From Streptomyces griseorubiginosus (GTDB lineage: Bacteria; Actinomycetota; Actinomycetes; Streptomycetales; Streptomycetaceae), in assembly GCF_001514195.1 (NCBI RefSeq), contig NZ_KQ948734.1:1121076-1185075 (forward strand): a DNA stretch of 64,000 nucleotides, written 5' to 3'. Below the pieces are notes generated by a model. It was given only the letters and a program-made list of their open reading frames with translations. It did not search any database and was not told where the DNA came from. Below, piece by piece: positions 43,461 to 51,659 of the stretch. A program made the translations under genes and the position numbers. The stretch's first letter is position 1. Every line of letters begins with the position of its first letter.

Positions 43461-44707
43461 CCACAGTCGCCCACGACGCGCCGGCCGACGCGGCCCGCTG
43501 GCCCGACGTCGTCGCCGTGCCCCGCCCCTCCCGGCCCCGGGACACCGTGACCGCCGCGCTCGTCCGCCGGGCCCTGCGCGGACTTCCGCTGCGCGTCCGT
43601 CTCGCCGGCTCCGGCGACCTCGGGCTCGGCGGCCCGGTCCTCCAGGTGCACGACCCGGCCGCCTTCCACGCCCGGATCGGCACCGGCGGCCTGGTCGGTT
43701 TCGGCGAGTCGTACATGGCCGGCGAGTGGGACGCCCCCGACCTGGTCGCCGCCCTCACCGTGCTGGCCGCGCACGCGGCCGACCTGATCCCGGCCCCGCT
43801 GCAACGCCTGCGCGGACTGTGGGCTCCAAGACACCCGCACGAGGAGCGCAACACCCCCGACGGCTCCCGCGCCAACATCAGCCGCCACTACGACCTCTCC
43901 AACGACCTGTTCGCCCTCTTCCTCGACGACACCCTCAGCTACTCCTCGGCCGTCTTCCGCGGCTTCCCCGCCGACTGGGACCTCCTGGCGGCCGCCCAGC
44001 ACCGCAAGATCGACCGCCTGCTCGACCTGGCCGACGTCGGCGCCGGCACCCGGCTGCTGGAGATCGGCACCGGCTGGGGCGAGCTGGCGCTGCGGGCCGC
44101 CGCCAGGGGCGCCCGGGTCACCTCGCTCACCCTCTCCGCGGAGCAGCGCTCCCTGGCCCTGGAACGGGTGCGCGCGGCGGGGCTCGAGGACCGCGTCTCG
44201 GTCGAGCTGTGCGACTACCGGGAAGCGACCGGGCAGTACGACGCCGTGGTCAGCGTGGAGATGATCGAGGCGGTCGGCGCCGAGTTCTGGCCGGTGTACT
44301 TCCGCACGCTCGACGCCCGGCTCGCCCCGGGCGGCCGGGTGGCGCTCCAGGCCATCACCATGCCGCACGCGCGGATGCTCGCCTCCCGGGACACCTTCAC
44401 CTGGATCCACAAGTACGTCTTCCCCGGCGGCCTCATCCCGTCCACCGAGGCGATCGAGCACACCGCCCGCGACCACACCGCGCTGCGCCTCGCCCGCCGC
44501 GACGCCTTCGGCGCCCACTACGCCGAGACGCTGCGCCTGTGGCGGGAGCGGTTCACCGAACGCGCCGACGAGGTCGCCGCCCTCGGCTTCGACGAGACCT
44601 TCCGCCGTCTGTGGACCTTCTACCTGGCCTACTCCGAGGCCGGATTCCGCTCCGGCTACCTCGACGTCCAGCAGTACCTGTTCACCAAGGAGAACCCCGC
44701 CCGATGA
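43457..44707 (+). CDS. Cyclopropane-fatty-acid-synthase-like methyltransferase 1
   Basis: 416-residue S-adenosylmethionine-dependent lipid methyltransferase. N-terminal CFA domain with FGESYMAGEWDAPDL, then SRANISRHYDLSNDLFALFLDDTLSYSSAVF, SAM site LLEIGTGWGELALRAAARG, VVSVEMIEAVGAEFWPVYF (active-site Glu region), and FTWIHKYVFPGGLIPS. It would methylate or cyclopropanate double bonds of membrane phospholipid acyl chains. The ATG overlaps the DUF1365 stop by 4 nt. The EAVG in place of EHVG distinguishes it from the next gene. Confidence 0.93.
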   Translation: MTTVAHDAPADAARWPDVVAVPRPSRPRDTVTAALVRRALRGLPLRVRLAGSGDLGLGGPVLQVHDPAAFHARIGTGGLVGFGESYMAGEWDAPDLVAALTVLAAHAADLIPAPLQRLRGLWAPRHPHEERNTPDGSRANISRHYDLSNDLFALFLDDTLSYSSAVFRGFPADWDLLAAAQHRKIDRLLDLADVGAGTRLLEIGTGWGELALRAAARGARVTSLTLSAEQRSLALERVRAAGLEDRVSVELCDYREATGQYDAVVSVEMIEAVGAEFWPVYFRTLDARLAPGGRVALQAITMPHARMLASRDTFTWIHKYVFPGGLIPSTEAIEHTARDHTALRLARRDAFGAHYAETLRLWRERFTERADEVAALGFDETFRRLWTFYLAYSEAGFRSGYLDVQQYLFTKENPAR

Positions 44708-45999
44708 GCACCCTCGCCCGGCCCGGAGCCGCCCCTCTGCTCACCGCCCTCGTCGAGGACACGCTCGGCGGCCCCCTGCCGCTGCGCCTGCGCGCCTGGG
44801 ACGACAGCGAGGCCGGACCGGCCGACGCACCCGTGGTGGTCCTGCGCTCCCGCCGAGCGCTGCGCCGACTGCTGTGGCAGCCCGGCGAACTGGGCCTCGC
44901 ACAGGCGTACGTCACCGGTGAGCTCGACGTCGAGGGCGACCTCGCCGAGGGCCTGCGGACGATGTGGGCGGCCCAGCGCGAACGGGGCCTGCGCCCACCG
45001 CGGTTGACGTCCGCCGACCGGGCCCGCGCCCTCGTCACCGCCGTACGCCTCGGTGTCGTGGGGCCCCCGCCGCCCGCGCCCGCCTCCCAGGCCCGCCTCC
45101 GCGGCGGCCTGCACAGCCGGGCCCGCGACCGAGCCGCGATCAGCCACCACTACGACCTCTCCAACGAGTTCTACGGCCTCCTCCTCGACGAGACCATGGC
45201 CTACTCCTGCGGCTACTGGGCGAGCGAGGCGCCCGGCTTCACCGCCGTCGACGCCCAGCGGGCCAAACTGGAGCTGGTCTGCCGCAAGCTGGCCCTGGAG
45301 CCCGGCGCCCGGCTGCTGGACATCGGCTGCGGCTGGGGCTCCCTCACCCTGCACGCGGCGCAACGGCACGGAGTCCGGGTCACCGCCGTCACGCTGGCCC
45401 GCGAGCAGGCGGCGTACGTGCGCGACCAGGTGCGCGAGCGCGGCCTCACCGAGCGGGTGGAGGTGCTCTGCCAGGACTACCGGGACATCCGGGGCCGCGG
45501 GTACGACGCCGTCTCCACGATCGAGATGGGCGAGCACGTCGGCGACGCCGAGTACCCCGCCTTCGCGGCCGCCCTGCATCGACTGGTCCGGCCCCGCGGG
45601 CGGGTGCTGGTGCAGCAGATGTCCCGGGGTCCGGGCGCCCCGGGCGGCGGGGCGTTCATCGAGGCGTACATCGCCCCCGACATGCACATGCGGCCCCTCG
45701 GCGAGACCGTGGCCCTGCTGGAGGAGGGCGGTCTTGAGGTACGGCACACGGAGTCGCTGCGCGAGCACTACGTCCGCACGATCACCGCCTGGCACCGCAC
45801 CCTGGAGGAGCGGTGGGACGCGTTCGTACGGCTGGCCGGTGCGGAGACCGCACGGGTCTGGCGGCTCTACCTGGCCGGCGGGGCGCTGGCCTTCGAGGAG
45901 GGCCGGATGGGTGTCGACCAGATCCTCGCCGTACGGCCCGGACCCGGCGGCGCGTCCGGCATGGAAGCCACCTCCCACGCCTGGTACGCGGACCTGTGA
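44704..45999 (+). CDS. Cyclopropane-fatty-acid-synthase-like methyltransferase 2
   Basis: 431-residue second CFA-type enzyme, clearly diverged from its neighbour. It has GLAQAYVTGELDVEGDLAEGL, a linker rich in Pro/Ala, AISHHYDLSNEFYGLLLDETMAYSCGYW, SAM site LLDIGCGWGSLTLHAAQ and STIEMGEHVGDAEYPAF with the classical E-H-V-G. The region following, MHMRPLGETVALLEEGGLEV, replaces the aromatic HKYVFPGG motif of copy 1. Two such enzymes in one operon suggest successive modification of the same acyl chain. The ATG overlaps the previous stop by 4 nt. Confidence 0.93.
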   Translation: MSTLARPGAAPLLTALVEDTLGGPLPLRLRAWDDSEAGPADAPVVVLRSRRALRRLLWQPGELGLAQAYVTGELDVEGDLAEGLRTMWAAQRERGLRPPRLTSADRARALVTAVRLGVVGPPPPAPASQARLRGGLHSRARDRAAISHHYDLSNEFYGLLLDETMAYSCGYWASEAPGFTAVDAQRAKLELVCRKLALEPGARLLDIGCGWGSLTLHAAQRHGVRVTAVTLAREQAAYVRDQVRERGLTERVEVLCQDYRDIRGRGYDAVSTIEMGEHVGDAEYPAFAAALHRLVRPRGRVLVQQMSRGPGAPGGGAFIEAYIAPDMHMRPLGETVALLEEGGLEVRHTESLREHYVRTITAWHRTLEERWDAFVRLAGAETARVWRLYLAGGALAFEEGRMGVDQILAVRPGPGGASGMEATSHAWYADL

Positions 46000-46817
46000 A
46001 CGGCTTCCCGTGGAGCGCCTTCGTGACCGGCCTGGCCTGGGCGGCCGCGGCGGCCCTGGCCGTCATGCTCGTCACCTTCGCCGTCGCCTTGCGGCGGGGT
46101 GTGCACCGGATCGTCGACGTGGCCTGGGGGATCGGCTTCACCGCCGTGGCCCTCACGACCCTCGCCGCCTCCGCCGGGCACGGCGATCCCGTACGACGGC
46201 TGCTGGCGACCGGGCTGACGGCGGCCTGGGGACTGCGCCTGGCGGTGCACATCGCCCGCCGGGGCCGGGGCCACGGCGAGGACCCGCGCTACGCGGCGAT
46301 GCTCGCGAAGGCACCCGGCAACCGGAACGTCTACGCCCTGCGCATGGTCTACCTGCTCCAGGGCGCCCTGGTCTGGCTGGTGTCGCTGCCGGTGCAGGCG
46401 GCGCAGTACGTGCCCGGCCGGCCGTCGCCCCTGGCCTGGGCCGGAGTCGCGCTGTGGACGGTCGGGGTGTGCTTCGAGGCGGTCGGCGACGCCCAGCTCG
46501 CCCGGTTCAAGGCCGATCCCGCCCGGCGCGGCCGGATCATGGACCGGGGGCTGTGGGCGTGGACCCGGCACCCCAACTACTTCGGTGACTTCTGCGTCTG
46601 GTGGGGCCTGTTCCTGCTGGTCCCCGACACCCCGGCGGCGGCCGCCGCGACCCTGGTGTCGCCGGTGGTGATGAGCCTGCTGCTCACCCGGGGCAGCGGA
46701 AAGCGGCTGCTGGAAAGACACATGGCCGACCGGCCCGGCTACGCCGAGTACCGGGCCCGCACCAGCGGCTTCTTCCCCCGGCCTCCGAAGCGGGCCGCGG
46801 GACGGGGGCGACGGTGA
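45996..46817 (+). CDS. DUF1295 membrane protein (steroid 5-alpha-reductase-like)
   Basis: 273-residue integral membrane protein with about six to seven hydrophobic segments. C-terminal signature FKADPARRGRIMDRGLWAWTRHPNYFGDFCVWWGLFL is the DUF1295/isoprenylcysteine-methyltransferase-like reductase motif that binds NADPH or SAM; the end PGYAEYRARTSGFFPRPPK is also typical. It probably reduces a lipid intermediate. GTG 45996 overlaps the previous stop (GTGA). Last gene of the five-gene operon. Confidence 0.93.
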   Translation: MNGFPWSAFVTGLAWAAAAALAVMLVTFAVALRRGVHRIVDVAWGIGFTAVALTTLAASAGHGDPVRRLLATGLTAAWGLRLAVHIARRGRGHGEDPRYAAMLAKAPGNRNVYALRMVYLLQGALVWLVSLPVQAAQYVPGRPSPLAWAGVALWTVGVCFEAVGDAQLARFKADPARRGRIMDRGLWAWTRHPNYFGDFCVWWGLFLLVPDTPAAAAATLVSPVVMSLLLTRGSGKRLLERHMADRPGYAEYRARTSGFFPRPPKRAAGRGRR

Positions 46818-46875
46818 CGGTCCGGGCGGGGCAGGATGCACGAGTGCGACCCACGGCGACAAGGAGCCCCTGATC

Positions 46876-47586
46876 GTGCCGCACGACGACATCGACACCT
46901 CTGCCCGGACCACGCCCGCCCTGCTGCCCCGACGGTGTCCGCCCCGGCCCCGGGCCGCCGTCCTCGTCCTGCACGGCGGACAGGAGACGAGCGAGCACCC
47001 CACCCACCCCCGGCAGCTCGCCGCCCTGCGGATGGACCCGATCCTGCGGGCGGTGACCGCCGCGCTGCCCCACCAGGACGTCCTGGTCGCCCGGGTCCGC
47101 TACCGCCTGCGCGGCTGGAACGGCACCCGCGCCGACGCCGGGCGGGACACCCTGCGGGCCCTGGACGAGCTCACCGCGCTGGCCGGGCCCGTGCCCACCG
47201 TGCTGCTCGGCCACTCCATGGGCGGCCGGGCCGCCCTGCACGCCGCCGGACACCCCCAGGTCACCGGCGTGTGCGCCCTCGCGCCGTGGTGGCCGACGGG
47301 CGAGCCGGTCGGCCAGACGGCGGGCCGGCGGATCGTCGCCCTGCACGGCGCACGGGACCGCGTCACCTCGCCCGCCGCGACGGCCGACTGCGTCCACCGC
47401 GCCCAGGCCACCGCCGCGCGGGCCGGGATGGCCGTCATCGCCGGCGGCGACCACGCGATGCTGCGCCACCACCGCCTCTGGCACCGCACCACCGCGGCCG
47501 TCGTCGCCCACCTCCTGGACCCCGCAGCCGTACCGGACCCGCTGCCCCAGGAGTGCTACGGGACGGGCGACTTCCCGGTGCTCTGA
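46876..47586 (+). CDS. Alpha/beta hydrolase
   Basis: 236 residues. Oxyanion strand VLVLHGGQETSE, nucleophile elbow LLGHSMGGRAAL (Ser), acid in LHGARDRVTSP and His in GGDHAMLRHH make a complete catalytic triad. It is likely an esterase or lipase-like enzyme acting in the cytoplasm, as no signal peptide is present. It lies 58 bp after the DUF1295 gene and may be read through from the lipid operon. The 3' end overlaps the convergent BrkB gene by 31 bp. Confidence 0.87.
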   Translation: MPHDDIDTSARTTPALLPRRCPPRPRAAVLVLHGGQETSEHPTHPRQLAALRMDPILRAVTAALPHQDVLVARVRYRLRGWNGTRADAGRDTLRALDELTALAGPVPTVLLGHSMGGRAALHAAGHPQVTGVCALAPWWPTGEPVGQTAGRRIVALHGARDRVTSPAATADCVHRAQATAARAGMAVIAGGDHAMLRHHRLWHRTTAAVVAHLLDPAAVPDPLPQECYGTGDFPVL

Positions 47587-48485
47587 GCAGTGCTCCGAGC
47601 GGTGCTCCGGTCACGCGGTGCGAGTTCGGCGGCGAACTGGGCGCCCGTGAGCAGGGCGAGGTTGGACAGCCACAGCCACACCAGGAAGACGACGACACCG
47701 GCGAGGGAGCCGTACAGCCTGCTGTAGGCGCCCAGCGTGCCGGCGTACGCCGAGAAGCCGGCGGAGACCGTCAGCCACAGGGCGGCCGCCAGCACCCCGC
47801 CGGGCAGACTGCGCTCGCGGCGGCGGGCCGCGGTGGGGCCGGTGTGGAAGAGGATCACGACCAGCAGGGCGACCAGGCACAGCAGCACCGGCCAGCGCAG
47901 CAGGCGCCACGCCCAGGCCGCCGTGGTGTCCAGGCCGAGGGTCCGGCCGACGGCCTCCGCCAGCGGTCCCGTCAGCAGCAGCGTGAGCGAGCCGACCAGC
48001 AGCAGGCCGAGCAGCCCGAACGCGGTGAGCAGGATCCGGTGCGCCTTGCGCCACGGGGAGCGCCGGTCCTCGACCCGGTGCATGCGGTGCAGGGCGCGGC
48101 GGAAGACGGCGAGGTAACTGGAGGCGGACCACAGGGCACTGGCCGATCCCGCCGCGAGCAGCGGCCACGCCGTCCGGTCGGCGCCGAGCACCCGGCTGAG
48201 CACGGCGTGCAGCGAGGCCCCGGAGTCGGCGGGCGCGTAGGCCGTCACATGGGTGACGAACTCCTCGGCGGTGTCCGGGCTGATCATGCCGAACGCCAGC
48301 ACGGTGACCAGCATCGCGGGCAGCACCGCCAGGATCGCGTAGTACGTCAGGGCCGCCGCGTAGTCCGAGATGTCGTCGTCCCACAGCGAGACCGGGGTGC
48401 GGCGCAGCGCGGGCCACCAGCCGGCGGGCGGGCGCGGCACCCGGCCGATCCGGCGCAGCCGGCCGGCCCATGCCTCAGTGGACAC
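47556..48485 (-). CDS. YihY/BrkB-family membrane protein
   Basis: 309 residues with about six membrane spans. Family pattern: ISDYAAALTYYAILAVLPAMLVTVLAFGMI, WPLLAAGSASALWSASSYLAVFRRALHRMHRVEDRRSPWRKAHRI and LYGSLAGVVVFLVWLWLSNLALLTGAQFAAEL. Despite the old RNase BN label these are membrane proteins of uncertain, possibly transport, function. The start is GTG 48485. It overlaps the AmaP-like gene upstream by 11 bp, placing it at the end of the alkaline-shock operon. The Ser/Thr/Arg tail overlaps the convergent hydrolase gene. Confidence 0.88.
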   Translation of the reverse strand: MSTEAWAGRLRRIGRVPRPPAGWWPALRRTPVSLWDDDISDYAAALTYYAILAVLPAMLVTVLAFGMISPDTAEEFVTHVTAYAPADSGASLHAVLSRVLGADRTAWPLLAAGSASALWSASSYLAVFRRALHRMHRVEDRRSPWRKAHRILLTAFGLLGLLLVGSLTLLLTGPLAEAVGRTLGLDTTAAWAWRLLRWPVLLCLVALLVVILFHTGPTAARRRERSLPGGVLAAALWLTVSAGFSAYAGTLGAYSRLYGSLAGVVVFLVWLWLSNLALLTGAQFAAELAPRDRSTARSTAQSTGKSPVP

Positions 48486-49044
48486 GGGACCTCCGGCGCG
48501 AGGGCGTGCTCAGCCGGATCCGGGTGTACGCGGTGTACGGGGCGGTCGCCCGCTCGGCCTCGGCGGTCACGGCGTGCAGCGAGGGCAGCACGGCGTCCGG
48601 GGGAGTGCCCGGGTGCAGCCAGACCCGCAGGCCGACGTCCAGACGCCGTCGGCGGCGGGGCAGGACGCGGGCCCGGGCGCGGGCGACGCCGGGCACCGTG
48701 GCGGCGCGGGCGGTCAGTGCCTCGGCGAGGGCACGGGGGCGGACCGTGCCGCCGGGGGAGGGCAGGGCCAGGTGCCGGGCCGGGCCCGGACGCAGCTGTG
48801 CGAGGCAGACGTAGGCGAGGAGCACGGTCAGGAGGATCGCCGTGGCCAGGACGGTGGGGGTCCACCAGTCCTCGGCCCGCAGGCGTGCCAGGCGGGTCCG
48901 GGTCGGCCACAGGGCGCCGGTGTCCGCGGCCGGCCACCAGGACGGCGCCCGGTTCGCGAGGGCGAGCCATGCGCCCACGAGGAGCAGGGCGAGCCCGGAG
49001 GCGGCGAGGACGGCTCGGTTGACGGTCGTACGGGCGCGGGCCAT
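48475..49044 (-). CDS. AmaP-like membrane protein of the Asp23 operon
   Basis: 189 residues with two hydrophobic segments near the N-terminus (about 13-30 and 65-82), followed by a cytoplasmic Asp23-type alpha/beta region (VRPRALAEALTARAATVPGVARARARVLP, LDVGLRVWLHPGTPPDAVL). This matches the AmaP topology, the membrane anchor for Asp23 in Gram-positive bacteria. ATG 49044 overlaps the upstream stop (TGATG). Confidence 0.78.
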   Translation of the reverse strand: MARARTTVNRAVLAASGLALLLVGAWLALANRAPSWWPAADTGALWPTRTRLARLRAEDWWTPTVLATAILLTVLLAYVCLAQLRPGPARHLALPSPGGTVRPRALAEALTARAATVPGVARARARVLPRRRRRLDVGLRVWLHPGTPPDAVLPSLHAVTAEAERATAPYTAYTRIRLSTPSRRRSRVH

Positions 49045-50030
49045 CACCGGTCACCTTCCGGACGGCCGGACGTGGCAGCGACGGGTTCCGGCGTCTCCTG
49101 CCCCGCGGCGACGGGTTCCGACGCCTCCCGCCCCGGGCCGAGCGGCGGGCGCCAGACCGGTTCGGGGACGACCCTCACCCGCAGCCGGGGCGTCCGGCGC
49201 AGGCCGCACGCGGTGAGGGCGGCTCGGGCCGCGGAGGTGACGGCGTCCCGGGTGGCCGCGCGATCGCCGAAGCAGAGCCCGGCCCGCACGGTCACGCGAC
49301 CGGTCCGTGCCCGCACCCGTACCGCGCCGACTCCCGCCACGTCCCCCACCGCCTCGCGGACCAGGGACTCCACCGCGGAGCGGTCCACCGCCGCGTCCAC
49401 CCGGGCCGCGGGGACCCGCAGCGTGGACTGACGGCGACGGCCGGGCGTCACGGCGAGCAGGATCAGCCAGACACCCAGCAGGGCGACCGCCGCGCCGGCG
49501 GCGACGACGGCCGGGTCGCCGGGCGCGTGACCGGACAGCCAGTGCAGCGCGGACCTGCGCCAGGCGGCCGCCGCCCGGTGCGCGGTGTGCACCCGGACCA
49601 GGTCGAGGGCGAGCGCACCCCAGCACACGGCGGCCACCGCGGAGAGCAGGGCCACCGGCACCCGGCGCTGGGACCACCAACGGCGGGGCGTACGGCCCCC
49701 GTCGTGCTCCGGGGCCGGAGGGACTGGCACCCGGGGCACGCTGAGCGAGGTGACCGCGAGCCGGGTGGCCGCCACGTCCAGGCCCGTCAACTGCCCGGTC
49801 CGCTCGACCACATGGCGCCGGACGTCCCGCACGGTGTCGGCGAGGGGCGCCGGGTAGGGCAGTGTCACCGCAAGGGACAGCTCCGCCCTCCTGCCGTGCA
49901 CGGAGGCCGTGCTCCCGGTCGCCCGGACGCCGTCCCCATGCGGCAGGGACTCGGCGGCCGCCCGCCCGGCGATCCTGCGGACCGCGCGCTCGGAGACGGT
50001 GGTGGTGCCCCGCTCGGCCGCGGCGGTCAT
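49044..50030 (-). CDS. Asp23-like membrane protein with two Asp23-type domains
   Basis: 328 residues: an N-terminal Asp23-like region (TTVSERAVRRIAGRAAAESLPHG, then ELSLAVTLPYPAPLADTVRDVRRHVVERTGQLTGLDV), two central membrane segments (about 140-160 and 195-215) and a second C-terminal Asp23-type region (VESLVREAVGDVAGVGAVRVRARTGRVTVRAGLCFG). It looks like an Asp23 domain joined to an AmaP-type protein. ATG 50030 forms ATGA with the upstream small gene, so it is co-translated with it. Confidence 0.78.
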   Translation of the reverse strand: MTAAAERGTTTVSERAVRRIAGRAAAESLPHGDGVRATGSTASVHGRRAELSLAVTLPYPAPLADTVRDVRRHVVERTGQLTGLDVAATRLAVTSLSVPRVPVPPAPEHDGGRTPRRWWSQRRVPVALLSAVAAVCWGALALDLVRVHTAHRAAAAWRRSALHWLSGHAPGDPAVVAAGAAVALLGVWLILLAVTPGRRRQSTLRVPAARVDAAVDRSAVESLVREAVGDVAGVGAVRVRARTGRVTVRAGLCFGDRAATRDAVTSAARAALTACGLRRTPRLRVRVVPEPVWRPPLGPGREASEPVAAGQETPEPVAATSGRPEGDR

Positions 50031-50212
50031 CGGCGGCTCCGCTCGAACGCGTCCCGTACGTCGCGGACGCTGCCGCCGCCCTCGATCCACCGGCCCAGGG
50101 CCCAGCCCAGGCCACCGAGCGCGGCCACGAGCAGGAAGGCGCCGAACCCGCCGAAGAACCCGGCGAACGCCAGAGCCATGCCCGCGGCCATTCCCACCAC
50201 TGGTGTGTTCAC
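50027..50212 (-). CDS. Small membrane protein, DUF2273-like
   Basis: 61-residue protein with two hydrophobic stretches (VVGMAAGMALAFAGFFGGFGAFLLVAALGGLGWALG) and a charged C-terminus VRDVRDAFERSRR. In Gram-positive alkaline-shock operons a DUF2273 small membrane protein sits between Asp23 and AmaP, exactly as here. GTG 50212 has AGAGGGA immediately upstream; its stop overlaps the next ATG. Confidence 0.78.
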   Translation of the reverse strand: MNTPVVGMAAGMALAFAGFFGGFGAFLLVAALGGLGWALGRWIEGGGSVRDVRDAFERSRR

Positions 50213-50268
50213 GTCCCTCTGCCTCTCACCCCGTGTCGGTCCCCGTCTGCTCCGGTGCCCGCCCGCCG

Positions 50269-50796
50269 TCACTCCACGCGGGAGCCGGTGCTGTTCTCGG
50301 ACTCGTCCTCGTCGGGCAGGTGGACGTCGTTGACGGTGATGTTCACCTCGACCACCTCCAGGCCGGTGATCCGCTCCACCGCGTCGATCACGTTCTCGCG
50401 GACGTCCCGGGCCACGTCCATGACGGAGACGCCGTACTCGACGACCAGGTCCAGGTCGACGGCCGTCTGCCGTTCCCCGACCTCGACCTTGACGCCGCGT
50501 CCGACGTTGGCGCGGCCACCGGGCACCCGGTCGCGTACGGCGCCGATGGTGCGGGAGAGGCCGCCGCCCATGTCGTGCACGCCCGGGATCTCCCGGGCCG
50601 CGATGCCCGCCACCTTCACGACGACGACATCGGCGATCGACGTCCGGCCCCGGTCGGGCGCGGGCTGGTCGGCCCCGGTCGCGCCACCGGAGACGGCCGT
50701 GGTGCGGGGCTGCCTGCCGGTCTGCGGGTCCTTGGCAGCGAGGGCGGTCTGCGGGGTGGACAGGTCCTTGGCGGCGGGCGTGGTCTGCGTGGTCAT
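50269..50796 (-). CDS. Asp23/Gls24 family envelope stress protein
   Basis: 175 residues. A Thr/Ala/Pro-rich N-terminal tail (about 60 residues) precedes a complete Asp23 domain: TSIADVVVVKVAGIAAREIPGVHDMGG, VKVEVGERQTAVDLDLVVEYGVSVMDVARDVRENVIDAVERITGLEVVEVNITVNDVHLPDE. Asp23 forms a membrane-associated network during envelope or alkaline stress. First gene of a five-gene minus-strand operon (Asp23, DUF2273, double Asp23 membrane protein, AmaP, BrkB). ATG 50796 has GAGAGGA upstream. Confidence 0.93.
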   Translation of the reverse strand: MTTQTTPAAKDLSTPQTALAAKDPQTGRQPRTTAVSGGATGADQPAPDRGRTSIADVVVVKVAGIAAREIPGVHDMGGGLSRTIGAVRDRVPGGRANVGRGVKVEVGERQTAVDLDLVVEYGVSVMDVARDVRENVIDAVERITGLEVVEVNITVNDVHLPDEDESENSTGSRVE

Positions 50797-50881
50797 CGCG
50801 GGATCCTCTCGCTCGGTTCTCGATGGGCTCTCACTTCTTTCGACCCGGCACGGACGCGGTTGTGACGCGGGTCCGTGAACG

Positions 50882-50919
50882 CGTCGGTGGGGTGCCACAG
50901 GTGTGACACCCCACCGACG
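50882..50919. terminator. Terminator after the fasciclin gene
   Basis: CGTCGGTGGGGTG (50882-50894) pairs perfectly with CACCCCACCGACG (50907-50919), 13 bp, loop 12 nt. On the minus strand it follows the fasciclin stop and separates it from the Asp23 operon. Confidence 0.8.
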
Positions 50920-50927
50920 ACGCCCCG

Positions 50928-51593
50928 TCAGCTGGTCGGCATGAGGACGCTGTCGATGATGTAGACGTTGGCGTTGGCGGTCTTGACGTTGCCGCAGACG
51001 ACCTTCGCGGAGTCGTTGACGGTGTAGGACTCACCGGAGCCGGAGGTGGTGAGCTTCGACTTCTCCAGCGTGGCGAAGGAGCCGTTCTCCAGGTCCTCGG
51101 GAGTGAGCTTCTGGCCGACGACGTGGTAGGTGAGGATCTTCGTGAGCTGGGCCTTGTCGTTGAGGACCTTGTCCAGGGTGGCCTTGGGGATCTTCGCGAA
51201 GGCGTCGTTGGTCGGCGCGAACACGGTGATGTCCTGGGCGTTGTTGAGGGTGTCGACCAGCCCGGCCTTCTTGACCGCTGCCACCAGCGTGGACAGCGCC
51301 GGGTTGTTGGAGGCGGCGGTGGCGACCGGGTCCTGGGCCATGCCGTCGAAGGAACCGGCACCGCTCTTGGGCACCGCGGAACAGGCCGGGCCGAAGGGCT
51401 GGTCGGCGGAGGCGGTGCTGCCGGAGCCGGCCATGGCCTCGTCCGAGGGGGAGGCGGAGGCCTCGGTGGACGCCTTGGCGGAGGAGTCGGCCTTCGTGGA
51501 GTCGCTGCCGCTGTCGGAGCAGGCGCTGAGGGCGAGCGGCAGGACGGCCGCGGCGGCCACGGTCCCGGCGATACGGCGGATACGGGTGTTCAT
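50928..51593 (-). CDS. Fasciclin-domain lipoprotein (MPT83/MPT70-like)
   Basis: 221 residues: signal peptide with lipobox LSAC, a Ser/Ala/Glu-rich linker, then one FAS1 domain from about residue 85 (NPALSTLVAAVKKAGLVDTLNNAQDITVFAPTNDAFAKIP, LTKILTYHVVGQKLTPEDL, ANANVYIIDSVLMPTS). This closely follows the design of the mycobacterial surface antigens MPT83 and MPT70, which are SigK targets. It lies 66 bp downstream of the molybdoenzyme gene, probably in one transcript, near a SigK-like sigma gene. AGGAGAG precedes ATG 51593. Confidence 0.93.
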   Translation of the reverse strand: MNTRIRRIAGTVAAAAVLPLALSACSDSGSDSTKADSSAKASTEASASPSDEAMAGSGSTASADQPFGPACSAVPKSGAGSFDGMAQDPVATAASNNPALSTLVAAVKKAGLVDTLNNAQDITVFAPTNDAFAKIPKATLDKVLNDKAQLTKILTYHVVGQKLTPEDLENGSFATLEKSKLTTSGSGESYTVNDSAKVVCGNVKTANANVYIIDSVLMPTS

Positions 51594-51659
51594 GGTGTCT
51601 CTCCTGTTGGTTGACGCAGCCTGGGCTGCCTCGGCATGGGGAAAAGGTGGTCTGGGGGG

